Assembly (NCBI RefSeq): GCF_006716125.1
Contig: NZ_VFOM01000001.1
Span: 372,001-436,000 of the forward strand
DNA: 64,000 nt
Source of the DNA: Homoserinimonas aerilata
GTDB lineage: Bacteria; Actinomycetota; Actinomycetes; Actinomycetales; Microbacteriaceae
Direction of reading: 5' to 3'
Below, piece after piece: positions 35,501 through 44,470 of this stretch (position 1 is the stretch's first letter; each line of letters begins with the position of its first letter). The notes beneath the pieces were generated by a model. The model was not told the origin of the DNA. It saw nothing but the letters and a program-made list of their open reading frames with translations, and made no database searches. The position numbers were made by a program, and so were the translations under genes.

Positions 35501-35543
35501 TGCTGGTCGAGGGGGTGCCGTCTACGGCGCCCGTCTCGAGACC
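35501..35543. repeat. intergenic palindromic repeat, copy D
   Basis: TGCTGGTCGAGGG, a hairpin around GTCTACGG, then GTCTCGAGACC. Same orientation as copy C and placed beyond the other end of the symporter operon, just after the CPBP protease stop. Confidence 0.75.
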
Positions 35544-35553
35544 TGCCCCCGCC

Positions 35554-36378
35554 CTACCCCGCCGGCAGCGCGAACAGTTCGGGGAACGCCCCGGCCGCCC
35601 ACGGGTAGCCGATGAACACGGCTGCGTCGATGGCGACGTGCGCGACGATGAGTGGCAGCAGGCGTCCGTATCTGCTGAACAGCCAGCCGAACAGGATGCC
35701 CATGGCCACGTTGCCGACGAAGGCCCCGATGCCTTGGTACAGGTGGTAGCTGCCGCGGAGCAGCGCGCTGCCGAGGATGATCTGCCAGCGCCCCCAGCGC
35801 AGGTCGCCGAGCCGCGCGAAGAGGTAGCCGACCGCTATGAATTCTTCGACGACGCCGGCACGGATGGCGGAGAGCAGCAGTACGAGCACGGTCCACCAGT
35901 GCGCGTCGAGGGCGGTGGGTACGACGGTGACGGTGAGGTCGAGGGCTTTGCCGGCGAAGTAGAGGGCGAGCCCGGGCACGCCGATGGCGAGGGCGAGGCC
36001 GACTCCGCCGAGTGTGTCATGCCATGGCCGGCGCAGGTCGAGGCCGAGTCTGCCGAGGTGCGGGCGGCTTGCATTCCATAACAGGAATACGACGAGCGCC
36101 ACGGGCATGAGGTCGAAGAACACGCCGAGAACCTGGTACACGAGGTCGAACAGTGGCCGCGGGCTGAGCGAGGTGTTCAGCGTTGCGGTCTGTTGCGAGA
36201 GCGTTTCTTCGCGGGTGAGCCGGTTGACGATGGCGACGATCGAGTAGACGGCGGATGCCCCGAGTGAGAGCCCGAGCACGATTCCGATCTCCGCCCACAG
36301 TCGCCGCCGGCCACGGCCTGCGACGAAGGCGAGGTCGCCGGACGCGCCCGGTCGGGGCGTTGGCTCGTGGCCGCTCAC
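35554..36378 (-). CDS. CPBP-family intramembrane protease-like protein
   Basis: 274 residues from GTG 36378, where the frame overlaps the upstream DCC gene by four bases; the longer open frame is Arg-rich antisense of that gene. Six to seven membrane helices are present. CPBP motifs are VVEEFIAVGYLF (EE pair, although the usual Arg three residues later is not seen), the SYHLYQG His segment and HVAIDA. The family includes Rce1-type prenyl proteases and bacteriocin-immunity proteins; the missing Arg makes activity uncertain. Confidence 0.8.
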   Translation of the reverse strand: MSGHEPTPRPGASGDLAFVAGRGRRRLWAEIGIVLGLSLGASAVYSIVAIVNRLTREETLSQQTATLNTSLSPRPLFDLVYQVLGVFFDLMPVALVVFLLWNASRPHLGRLGLDLRRPWHDTLGGVGLALAIGVPGLALYFAGKALDLTVTVVPTALDAHWWTVLVLLLSAIRAGVVEEFIAVGYLFARLGDLRWGRWQIILGSALLRGSYHLYQGIGAFVGNVAMGILFGWLFSRYGRLLPLIVAHVAIDAAVFIGYPWAAGAFPELFALPAG

Positions 36379-36797
36379 TCGGCCAGGGGGCGTCGTACCG
36401 CGCAGGCGGGGGTGCCGCCGGGCAGTCGGTGCCGGTAGCGGGCGACGAGGGCGTAACCTCCGGCGGCGGCGAGGGAGAACGGCGGGGTGCGTAGCATCCA
36501 GCCGAGCAGCCGCAGGGCGAACGATGGCTGGTGACGCAGCAGTGCGGACACGGCGAGGTGGCCACCGTATTGCCGCCCGATTCCGCCGCGACCGGGCGTG
36601 ATGAGCCAGACCCGCTCGGATGCTTCGGCGGGCGTCAGACCGTACTGCTCGAGCTCGAGGAACTGCCAGGGGGTGGCTTCCGGCATCGCGGGGAGGTTCT
36701 TTTCGAGCCACCGCACCGCGGAGGTGCAGAATCCACAGTCTCCGTCGAAGATCAGGAGGGAACCCTTGGTGGTTGTCGACAAATCGCTCCGCGCCAT
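36375..36797 (-). CDS. DCC-family thiol-disulfide oxidoreductase-like protein (DUF393)
   Basis: 140 residues. The defining DGDCGFC motif is at residues 18-24, followed by AVRWLEKN and the family GRQYGGHLAVSALL segment. The two cysteines are thioredoxin-like, but the reaction is not established for most members. It is translationally coupled to the CPBP gene, so the two may act together at the membrane. Confidence 0.85.
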   Translation of the reverse strand: MARSDLSTTTKGSLLIFDGDCGFCTSAVRWLEKNLPAMPEATPWQFLELEQYGLTPAEASERVWLITPGRGGIGRQYGGHLAVSALLRHQPSFALRLLGWMLRTPPFSLAAAGGYALVARYRHRLPGGTPACAVRRPLAE

Positions 36798-37090
36798 GCT
36801 CCGATGCTACGCGGTGTTTCTTGCACGAGACCCATGGTGAGCCCGGCTTTCACGCAGCTTTATTGCATCCGACGCAATGATCTCGCGTAGGCATGTCGAG
36901 GACACCACCTAAGCTCTGTTTATGTTGCAGTCATGTAAGTTTTTTGTCTTGGGTTTCACTCTGAGCCGAATTGGTGCTTAGGGTACAGAACACAGAACAC
37001 CGGGATGCTCACAAGCAGACTGGTTGAAGCCTGCCTCGGCGGACATCATCGACGATGGCGGACAGGTCACTTTTGCACTGGAGGTAAAAA

Positions 37091-38695
37091 TTGAAGATCA
37101 GACGTATTGGGCTGGGCGCGACTGCGCTCCTCGCGGCGGGAGCACTGGTGCTCACCGGCTGCGCGAGCGGTGGCAGCGGCGGCGGAGCTGAGAGTGGTGT
37201 CATCACCACGAACGGCAGCGAGCCGCAGAACCCGCTGATCCCCACCAACACCAACGAGACTGGTGGTGGCAAGATCCTCGACGCGATCTTCGCCGGCCTG
37301 GTCTACTACGACGGCGAGGGTGCCCCGCACAACGACGTCGCCGAGTCCATCGAGACGGATGACGCCCAGACCTACACGGTCACCATCAAGGATGGCCTGA
37401 AGTTCACCAACGACGAGCCCGTCACCTCGGACTCCTTCATCGACGCGTGGAACTATGGCGCGCTGCTGAGCAACGCCCACAACTCCAGCTACTTCTTCGA
37501 GGACATCGAGGGCTTCAGCTGGGACGAGGACAGCGAGCTCACGGGCCTCAAGAAGGTCAGCGACACCGAGTTCACGATCACGCTGACCCAGCCGCTCGCG
37601 GACTTCCCGCTGCGCCTCGGCTACTCGGCCTTCTTCCCGCTGCCCGCTTCGGCGTTCGACGACATGGATGCCTTCGGCGCCAACCCCGTCGGCAACGGCC
37701 CGTACATGCTCGACGGTGAGGGCGCCTGGAAGCACGACGAGAAGATCGACCTCGCGGTCAACCCCGACTACGACGGCGGACGCAAGGCCAAGAACGACGG
37801 CCTCTCGATCGTCTTCTACGCGAGCCAGGACGCGGCATACGCCGACCTGCAGGGTGAGAACCTCGACGTGCTCGACGCGATCCCCTCGGCTGCACTCGGT
37901 ACGTACCAGAGTGACCTCGGCGACCGCTGGGTCAACCAGCCCGCCGCGATCTTCCAGTCGTTCACCATCCCGGAGCGCCTCGCGCACTGGGGCGGCGAAG
38001 AGGGCAAGCTGCGCCGTGCCGCACTGTCGATGGCCATCAACCGTGCCGAGATCACCGAGGTGATCTTCCAGGACACCCGCACCCCGGCATCCGACTTCAC
38101 CTCCCCGGTGATCGACGGATGGAGTGACTCGCTCAAGGGCGCCGAGGTTCTGGCGTACAACCCCGAGGAGGCCGTGAAGCTGTGGGCCGAGGCCGACGCC
38201 ATCTCCCCGTGGGAGGGCGAGTTCCAGATCGCGTACAACGCAGACGGCGGCCACGCCGAATGGGTCGACGCGGTGACCGACAGCGTCAAGAACACGCTGG
38301 GCATCGAGGCGTCGGGTGCTCCCTACCCGACCTTCGCCGAGGCTCGCACGCTCATCACGAGCCGTGAGATCCAGACCGCGTTCCGCACCGGATGGCAGGC
38401 CGACTACCCGGGTCTGTTCAACTTCCTCGGCCCGCTCTACGCGACCAACGCCGGCTCGAACGACGGCGACTACTCGAACGCCGAGTTCGACGCGCTGCTC
38501 AAGCAGGGCTCGACGACGACGGACATCGCTGAGGCGAACGGGCTGTTCCAGCAGGCGCAGGAGATCCTGTTGCAGGACCTCCCGGCCATCCCGCTCTGGT
38601 ACTCCAACGTCAACGGCGGCTGGGACAAGGATGTCGAAGGCGTTACCTTCGGCTGGAACTCGGTGCCGCTCTACTACGAGATCACCAAGGGTTAG
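37091..38695 (+). CDS. peptide ABC transporter substrate-binding lipoprotein
   Basis: 534 residues with an unusual TTG start, supported by GGAGGT eight bases upstream and by a complete signal peptide (MKIRRIGLG to the Cys of VLTGC). SBP_bac_5 fold: TNTNETGGGKILDAIFAGLVYY, then YTVTIKDGLKFTNDEPVTSDSFIDAW. It should bind oligopeptides outside the membrane and feed the permeases downstream. A strong hairpin 10 bases after the stop probably sets its higher expression relative to the permease genes. The 290 bases upstream hold no gene and should contain the promoter. Confidence 0.92.
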   Translation: MKIRRIGLGATALLAAGALVLTGCASGGSGGGAESGVITTNGSEPQNPLIPTNTNETGGGKILDAIFAGLVYYDGEGAPHNDVAESIETDDAQTYTVTIKDGLKFTNDEPVTSDSFIDAWNYGALLSNAHNSSYFFEDIEGFSWDEDSELTGLKKVSDTEFTITLTQPLADFPLRLGYSAFFPLPASAFDDMDAFGANPVGNGPYMLDGEGAWKHDEKIDLAVNPDYDGGRKAKNDGLSIVFYASQDAAYADLQGENLDVLDAIPSAALGTYQSDLGDRWVNQPAAIFQSFTIPERLAHWGGEEGKLRRAALSMAINRAEITEVIFQDTRTPASDFTSPVIDGWSDSLKGAEVLAYNPEEAVKLWAEADAISPWEGEFQIAYNADGGHAEWVDAVTDSVKNTLGIEASGAPYPTFAEARTLITSREIQTAFRTGWQADYPGLFNFLGPLYATNAGSNDGDYSNAEFDALLKQGSTTTDIAEANGLFQQAQEILLQDLPAIPLWYSNVNGGWDKDVEGVTFGWNSVPLYYEITKG

Positions 38696-38705
38696 CACGC
38701 CGTAA

Positions 38706-38740
38706 CATGGGGGCGGTGGCGTTTCGCCACCGCCCCCATG
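38706..38740 (+). terminator. 16-bp perfect hairpin between binding protein and permeases
   Basis: CATGGGGGCGGTGGCG pairs perfectly with CGCCACCGCCCCCATG around a 3-base loop. No T-run follows, so it likely stabilises the upstream mRNA or partly terminates, a common arrangement after ABC binding-protein genes. Confidence 0.7.
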
Positions 38741-38819
38741 CACGAGCGCGCACGGATGGCAATACATCAATGACACGTACAGACACACGACTCAGCAATG
38801 AAGCTCGGGAGGTGTAGGG

Positions 38820-39749
38820 ATGCCCAGATACATCATGTGGCGCTTCCTGCAGGCCATCCCAGTCTTCCTCGGAACAACGTTCCTCATCTACTTCATGGTC
38901 TTCGCCATGCCAGGCGACCCCCTGCTGGCGCTCTTTGGTGACAAGACCCCCAACCCGGCGGTGCTGGAGCAGCTCCGCGAGCAGTACCACCTCAACGAGC
39001 CCTTCATCGTGCAGTACTGGTACTACATGACGGGTCTGTTCCAGGGCGACTTCGGCACGGCGTACTCGGGTGAACCGACCACCGAGATCCTGGCCCGCAC
39101 CTTCCCAGTCACGATCAGGCTCGCGGTCCTCGCGCTCATCTTCCAGTCGGTCGCCGGAATTGCCGTCGGCCTCGTCTCCGGGCTGCGCAAGGGCGGAATC
39201 TTCGACTCGAGCTTCCTCATCATCAGCCTCGTGTTCCTCTCGCTGCCGATCTTCGTGATCGCCTTCGTCGCCCAGTTCGTATTCGGCATCCAACTCGGCT
39301 GGGCCCGTACGACCGTGGGATCGGGGGCCCCGCTGCAGGACCTCATCATGCCCGCCATCGTGCTCGCGACGGTGAGCTTCGCGCAGATCGTGCGTCTCAC
39401 CCGTTCCTCCGTGATCGAGACGCAGCAGCTCGACTTCGTGCGCACCGCATACGGCAAGGGCCTCAGCCGCGGCCGGGTCATTCCTGTGCACATCCTGCGC
39501 AACTCGCTCATCCCCGTGACGACCTACATCGGCACGGACTTCGGTGTTCTGCTCGTCGGCGCGACCGTCACGGAGGGCATCTTCAACGTGCCCGGCGTCG
39601 GCCGCACGCTGTACCAGGCAATCATCCGCGGCGAGGGCCCGACGGTCGTGTCGTTCGTGACCGTCATGGTGCTCATCTATCTGCTCGTCAACCTCGTCGT
39701 CGACCTGCTGTACGCCGTACTCGACCCCAGGATCCGCTATGTCAAGTAA
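38820..39749 (+). CDS. peptide ABC transporter permease (DppB/OppB type)
   Basis: 309 residues, six membrane helices. The N-terminus MPRYIMWRFLQAIPVFLGTTFLIYF and the loop YGKGLSRGRVIPVHILRNSLIPV (EAA motif) are typical. It forms the channel with the following permease, which starts 11 bases before its stop. Confidence 0.93.
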   Translation: MPRYIMWRFLQAIPVFLGTTFLIYFMVFAMPGDPLLALFGDKTPNPAVLEQLREQYHLNEPFIVQYWYYMTGLFQGDFGTAYSGEPTTEILARTFPVTIRLAVLALIFQSVAGIAVGLVSGLRKGGIFDSSFLIISLVFLSLPIFVIAFVAQFVFGIQLGWARTTVGSGAPLQDLIMPAIVLATVSFAQIVRLTRSSVIETQQLDFVRTAYGKGLSRGRVIPVHILRNSLIPVTTYIGTDFGVLLVGATVTEGIFNVPGVGRTLYQAIIRGEGPTVVSFVTVMVLIYLLVNLVVDLLYAVLDPRIRYVK

Positions 39750-40698
39750 CACGCCATCCGGGCGTCGGCCCGGTCATTTCGTCGCCCCCCTCGAGGAGAC
39801 GCCGCTCGTCGCGATCGACAGCGTCAACATCGACGAGAAGCGCAGCAACCTCTGGCTGGACGCCTGGCGCGACCTGCGCAAGCGCCCGATGTTCTGGATC
39901 TCCTCCGCGCTCATCCTGCTCATCGTCATCGTCGCGCTCTTCCCCAGCTGGTTCACCCAGCTGGCTCCGAACAGCAACTGTTTTCTGGCCGTCAGCAACG
40001 ACGGCCCCACGGCGGGGCATCCGCTCGGCTTCACGAAGCGTGGCTGCGACGTCTTCGCCCGCATCGTCTTCGGCGCCTCGACGTCGATCTCGGTCGGGAT
40101 GATCGTCATTCTGATCACCACCACACTGGGCCTCCTGGCGGGTGCGATCAGCGGCTTCTACGGCGGTTGGATCGACGCGGTCATCTCTCGCGTCGGTGAC
40201 ATCTTCTTCTCGATCCCGTACATCCTCGCGGCCGTCGTCGTCATGTCGGTGCTGAGCAGGTACCGCAGCGTGTGGGTCCTCTCGCTCGCGATCGGCCTGT
40301 TCGCCTGGCCCGTCGTCGCGCGCGTGCTGAGGTCGGAGATCCTGAGGGTCAAGCAGTCGGACTTCGTGATGGCGGCGGAGGCGCTCGGCGTCTCGCGCTT
40401 CCGCATCCTGCTCAAGCATGTGCTGCCGAACTCGATCGCCCCCGTCATCGTCATCACGACCCTGTCGCTCGCCGGTGCGATCGTCGCCGAGGCGACCCTG
40501 TCGTTCCTCGGTGTCGGCCTCGGCAGCTCGACCATGTCCTGGGGTCTTGACATCAGCGCGGCGCAGAACGATCTGCGAACCAACCCGATGACGTTGATCT
40601 ATCCGTCGATCGCCCTGTCCGTCACGGTGTTCGCCTTCATCATGCTGGGAGAGTTGCTGCGCGACGCCCTCGATCCGAAGGCGAGGGCCCAGCGATGA
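39739..40698 (+). CDS. peptide ABC transporter permease (DppC/OppC type)
   Basis: 319 residues. A long cytosolic N-terminus (about 50 residues) leads to six membrane helices; the EAA loop is ALGVSRFRILLKHVLPNSIAPV. The AEATLSFLGVGLGSSTMSWG segment is diagnostic for DppC. It overlaps both neighbours, so the transporter is translated as a coupled set. Confidence 0.93.
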   Translation: MSSNTPSGRRPGHFVAPLEETPLVAIDSVNIDEKRSNLWLDAWRDLRKRPMFWISSALILLIVIVALFPSWFTQLAPNSNCFLAVSNDGPTAGHPLGFTKRGCDVFARIVFGASTSISVGMIVILITTTLGLLAGAISGFYGGWIDAVISRVGDIFFSIPYILAAVVVMSVLSRYRSVWVLSLAIGLFAWPVVARVLRSEILRVKQSDFVMAAEALGVSRFRILLKHVLPNSIAPVIVITTLSLAGAIVAEATLSFLGVGLGSSTMSWGLDISAAQNDLRTNPMTLIYPSIALSVTVFAFIMLGELLRDALDPKARAQR

Positions 40699-42419
40699 GC
40701 GCGACCGAACCACTGCTCGAGGTCAAGGATCTGCACGTCGGATTCCAGACCGCAGACGGCCTCGTCCCCGCCGTCAACGGAATCGACTTCACGATCATGC
40801 CCGGCGAGACCGTCGCCATCGTGGGGGAGTCCGGCTCCGGCAAGTCGACGACGGCGCACGCCATCATCAACCTGCTGCCCGGCTCCGGCCGCATCACCGG
40901 CGGCCAGGTGCTCTTCGAGGGCCGCGATCTCACCACGCTGGGGCGGCGCGAGATCGAGGATGTTCGGGGCCGCCTGATCGGCATCGTGCCCCAGGACCCG
41001 ATGTCGAACCTGAACCCCGTGTGGAGCGTCGGGTTCCAGGTCGAGGAGACCATCCGTGCCAACGGCATCGCCACGGGCCGCAAGGAGGTCAAGGAGCACG
41101 CCATCCGCGTGCTCAAGGAGGCCGGGCTCGCCGACGCCGAGACACGCATGAAGCAGTTCCCGCACCAGTTCTCGGGCGGGATGCGCCAGCGTGTGCTCAT
41201 CGGAATCGGCCTGTCGTCGCATCCGAAGCTCCTGATCGCCGACGAGCCGACCTCGGCTCTCGACGTGACGGTGCAGCGGCAGATCCTCGATCACCTGGGC
41301 ACGCTCACAGGCGACGCGGGCACCGCCGTGCTGTTCATCACGCACGACCTGGGCCTCGCCGCGGAGCGCGCCGAGAAGCTCATCGTCATGTACAAGGGCA
41401 AGATCGTCGAGGCCGGCCCCTCGGTGGAGCTGCTGCAGAACCCGCAGCACCCCTACACGCAGCGCCTTGTGGCCGCAGCGCCGAGCCTCGCCTCACGTCG
41501 CATCCAGGCGTCGTCGCACGACCTCGCCACGCTGGACTACCACGCGACGGGTGCGACGGAGGGTTCCGATCTGATCGCGGCGGGCGAGGAGCGCGCGCAG
41601 CATCAGGTGGCGCAGACGGATGCCGAGCCGGCGATCGTCGTAGACAAGCTCACCAAGGTGTTCAAGATCCGTGGGGGCAAGGGCGGCGCGAAGGAGTTGC
41701 GGGCCGTCGACGAGGTCTCGTTCTCGATCCCGCGCGGCACGACGATGGCGCTCGTGGGGGAGTCGGGTTCCGGCAAGTCCACGGTCGCCCGCATGCTGCT
41801 CAAGCTGGAGACGGTCACGAGCGGGTCCATCCGCATCGGCGGAACCGACATCGCCGGCATGAACCGACGCCAGCTGTTCTCGCTGCGCAGCCGCATGCAG
41901 CCCGTCTTCCAGGACCCGTACGGTTCGCTCGACCCGCTGCGCAGCATCGGCAGCACCATCGCCGAGCCGCTGGTGACGCACAAGGTGGGAGATCACGCCT
42001 CGCGCAAGGCGCGTGTGCTGGAGCTTCTCGAGCAGGTCGCCCTGCCCTCGACGCTCATCTCGCGCTACCCCAACGAGCTCTCGGGAGGCCAGCGGCAGCG
42101 CGTGGCCGTGGCGCGGGCGCTCGCGCTCAAGCCCGAGATCGTCATCCTGGATGAGGCCGTCTCGGCGCTCGACGTGCTCGTGCAGGCGCAGATCCTGCAG
42201 CTGCTCGCCGAGCTGCAGTCGGAGTTGAACCTCACCTATCTGTTCATCACGCACGACCTCGCGGTGGTGCGCGTCATCGCCGACCATGTCAGCGTCATGT
42301 CGAAGGGCCGCATCGTCGAGTCCGCAACGACCGACGAGGTCTTCGACAACCCGCGCGAGCAGTACACGCGCGAGCTTCTCGACGCCATCCCCGGCGCCGG
42401 GATCAAGCTCGGCATCTGA
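40695..42419 (+). CDS. peptide ABC transporter, fused double ATPase (DppD-DppF)
   Basis: 574 residues containing two complete nucleotide-binding domains in one chain. Domain 1 has GESGSGKST, FSGGMRQRV and LLIADEPTSALDVT; domain 2 has a second GESGSGKST, LSGGQRQRVAVARAL and ILDEAVSALDV. The oligopeptide C-terminal extension follows domain 1 (NPQHPYTQRL). It powers import by the two permeases upstream and completes the operon. Confidence 0.94.
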   Translation: MSATEPLLEVKDLHVGFQTADGLVPAVNGIDFTIMPGETVAIVGESGSGKSTTAHAIINLLPGSGRITGGQVLFEGRDLTTLGRREIEDVRGRLIGIVPQDPMSNLNPVWSVGFQVEETIRANGIATGRKEVKEHAIRVLKEAGLADAETRMKQFPHQFSGGMRQRVLIGIGLSSHPKLLIADEPTSALDVTVQRQILDHLGTLTGDAGTAVLFITHDLGLAAERAEKLIVMYKGKIVEAGPSVELLQNPQHPYTQRLVAAAPSLASRRIQASSHDLATLDYHATGATEGSDLIAAGEERAQHQVAQTDAEPAIVVDKLTKVFKIRGGKGGAKELRAVDEVSFSIPRGTTMALVGESGSGKSTVARMLLKLETVTSGSIRIGGTDIAGMNRRQLFSLRSRMQPVFQDPYGSLDPLRSIGSTIAEPLVTHKVGDHASRKARVLELLEQVALPSTLISRYPNELSGGQRQRVAVARALALKPEIVILDEAVSALDVLVQAQILQLLAELQSELNLTYLFITHDLAVVRVIADHVSVMSKGRIVESATTDEVFDNPREQYTRELLDAIPGAGIKLGI

Positions 42420-42540
42420 GCAGTCGGCGCTCCGGCGTCATCCGCAGTTCGCAGCCGCTGAACGCACAGCCCTCGTGCCCACCGCACGGGGGCTGTGTGC
42501 CGGATGCCGTTCACACGGCGTTCAGGAGCGCGCCGGTACC

Positions 42541-44370
42541 ATGGTGGGTCGGATGGGCAGATCGAAGGAGGATGTTCTGAGGCGGTCAGGTGCGATTGCC
42601 GCGGCCGCGGCACTTCTTCTGCTGCTCTCGGGATGCGAGGCCGGTTCCCTCGTCGTCGAAGGCAGCTCGGTGACGGTCGCCGTCAGCGATGGTTTCACCT
42701 CCTACAACCCCAATACGGGCTACGGAAGCGCCGTGCCGAGCAATGCGAGCGTCGTCGCGGCGACGAACTCCTCGTTCGTCTCCTACGACGCCACGCCCGA
42801 ACTCGTGCCCGACGAGTCCTTCGGCAGCTACGAGGTCGTCTCGCAGGAGCCGTTCGCCGTGCGGTACACGATCGCCGACGGTGTGCGCTGGTCCGACGGA
42901 GTGGAGGTCGACGGGGCCGACCTGCTGCTGTCGTGGGCGGCGAACTCGACCGTGCTCAACGCATCCGACTTCGACGCATCCGAGTACATCGACGCGCGTA
43001 CGGGCGAGTTCACCGATGAGTTCCCTGCTGACGTCGTCTGGTTCGACGGGTACACGGCGGGCGGACTGCAGCATGCCACCGCCGTTCCGAAGATCTCGGG
43101 CCGTTCGATCACGCTCGTGTTCGACCGCTTCGTGCCCGACTGGCAGCTCATGTTCGACGTCGGCCTGCCCGCGCACGTGGTGGCGGCCAAGGCGCTCGGT
43201 ATCGACGATCCTGGCGAGGCGAAGCAGGCCCTCATCACGGCGGTGACACAGCGCGACAAGAAGCGCCTCGCCCCGCTCTCGCGCGTCTGGAACTCGGCGT
43301 TCAACTTCACCGAGACCCCGGATGATCCGGCACTGCTGGTGGGGAACGGGCCGTACACGGTCACCGAGATCGTCGCGGGCGACCACCTCGTGCTCACCGC
43401 GAACCCCGAATATCGGGGAGCGCACAGGCCGACGATCGCCGAGGTGACGGTGCGCTTCATCGCCGACCCGCTCGAGGCGGTCGGCCAGCTCGGCAGCGGG
43501 GCCGTCGACATCGTGGGGCCGCAGCCGACCGTCGACGTGATCAGCGCGCTCGACGCGCAGTCGGGCATCCGCATCTCGCACGGCGACGACGGCTCATTCG
43601 AGCAGCTCGAACTGCAGCACGACAAGAGCATGAACGGGGCCATCGAGGATGCGCGGGTGCGGCAGGCGCTGCTGCTCACGGTTCCGAGGGCAGACATCGT
43701 CGACGAACTGGTGCGCCCCCTGCAGCCGGACGCCCGCCCGCGGCTCTCGCATGTTCTGATGCCCGGCCAGGATGGCTACGAGGATGCGGCAGATGCCGAG
43801 GGGCCGGCCGCCTACGACACGGTAGACGTGCGGGCGGCGAAGAAGCTGCTGGCGGAGGCCGCCGCCGACGACCCGGCTCTCGCGAATCCTGTTGTGTGCG
43901 TTCTGTACGACCCAGCCAATCCGCGCCGCAGCGCCGAGTTCGGGCTCATCCGGGAGTCCGCCGCGCTCGCCGGCATCAGGGTGAGCGACTGCGCGAGCCC
44001 CGACTGGCGCAACCTGCTCGGCAACCCCGGCGCCTACGACGCGGCGCTGTACGGGCTGCACGTCGACAACCTCTCCGGAGAGTCCGTCGACGCGCGCCTG
44101 CGCTCAGACTCGTCCATCAACAGCAGCCACATCGCAGACCCAGAGCTCGACGAACTGCTCGACGGGCTGCTCGTTGCCGAGGGGGCTGCGCGCACCGGAA
44201 TCCTGCTGGAGATCGACGCCCTGCTGTGGGCTGAGGGCTACGGGATGCCGCTCTACCAGTTCCCCACAGTGACGGCTGTGAGTGACCGCGTGGCAGGGGT
44301 CGAGCGCTCGCCGTTCGCCCCGACCGTGCTGTGGAATCCGTGGGAATGGGAGCCCGCCACAGCCGAATAG
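42541..44370 (+). CDS. ABC transporter substrate-binding lipoprotein, second copy
   Basis: 609 residues from ATG 42541 (ATG 42553 is an alternative); the frame further upstream runs inside the ATPase gene and is ignored. A lipoprotein signal ends in LLLLLSG-Cys. The SBP_bac_5 domain has FTSYNPNTGYG, VRYTIADGVRWSDGVEVDGADLLLSW and NGPYTVTEIVAGDHLVL. It is clearly different from the binding protein at 37091 and probably gives the same or another transporter a second specificity. No permease follows. Confidence 0.85.
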   Translation: MVGRMGRSKEDVLRRSGAIAAAAALLLLLSGCEAGSLVVEGSSVTVAVSDGFTSYNPNTGYGSAVPSNASVVAATNSSFVSYDATPELVPDESFGSYEVVSQEPFAVRYTIADGVRWSDGVEVDGADLLLSWAANSTVLNASDFDASEYIDARTGEFTDEFPADVVWFDGYTAGGLQHATAVPKISGRSITLVFDRFVPDWQLMFDVGLPAHVVAAKALGIDDPGEAKQALITAVTQRDKKRLAPLSRVWNSAFNFTETPDDPALLVGNGPYTVTEIVAGDHLVLTANPEYRGAHRPTIAEVTVRFIADPLEAVGQLGSGAVDIVGPQPTVDVISALDAQSGIRISHGDDGSFEQLELQHDKSMNGAIEDARVRQALLLTVPRADIVDELVRPLQPDARPRLSHVLMPGQDGYEDAADAEGPAAYDTVDVRAAKKLLAEAAADDPALANPVVCVLYDPANPRRSAEFGLIRESAALAGIRVSDCASPDWRNLLGNPGAYDAALYGLHVDNLSGESVDARLRSDSSINSSHIADPELDELLDGLLVAEGAARTGILLEIDALLWAEGYGMPLYQFPTVTAVSDRVAGVERSPFAPTVLWNPWEWEPATAE

Positions 44371-44470
44371 TCGAGGCGGTATTGCATTGCAGCGTACACT
44401 TGCCGTGTAGGGCACCCTTGACGGCGCCCGATTCCCTCTTCCCAACTCTCTCTTCGAGGACACTACTTCT

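Noticed and set aside
37067..38788. 573-codon antisense open frame
   Set aside because: Shadow of the peptide-binding lipoprotein gene; no start signals or domain.
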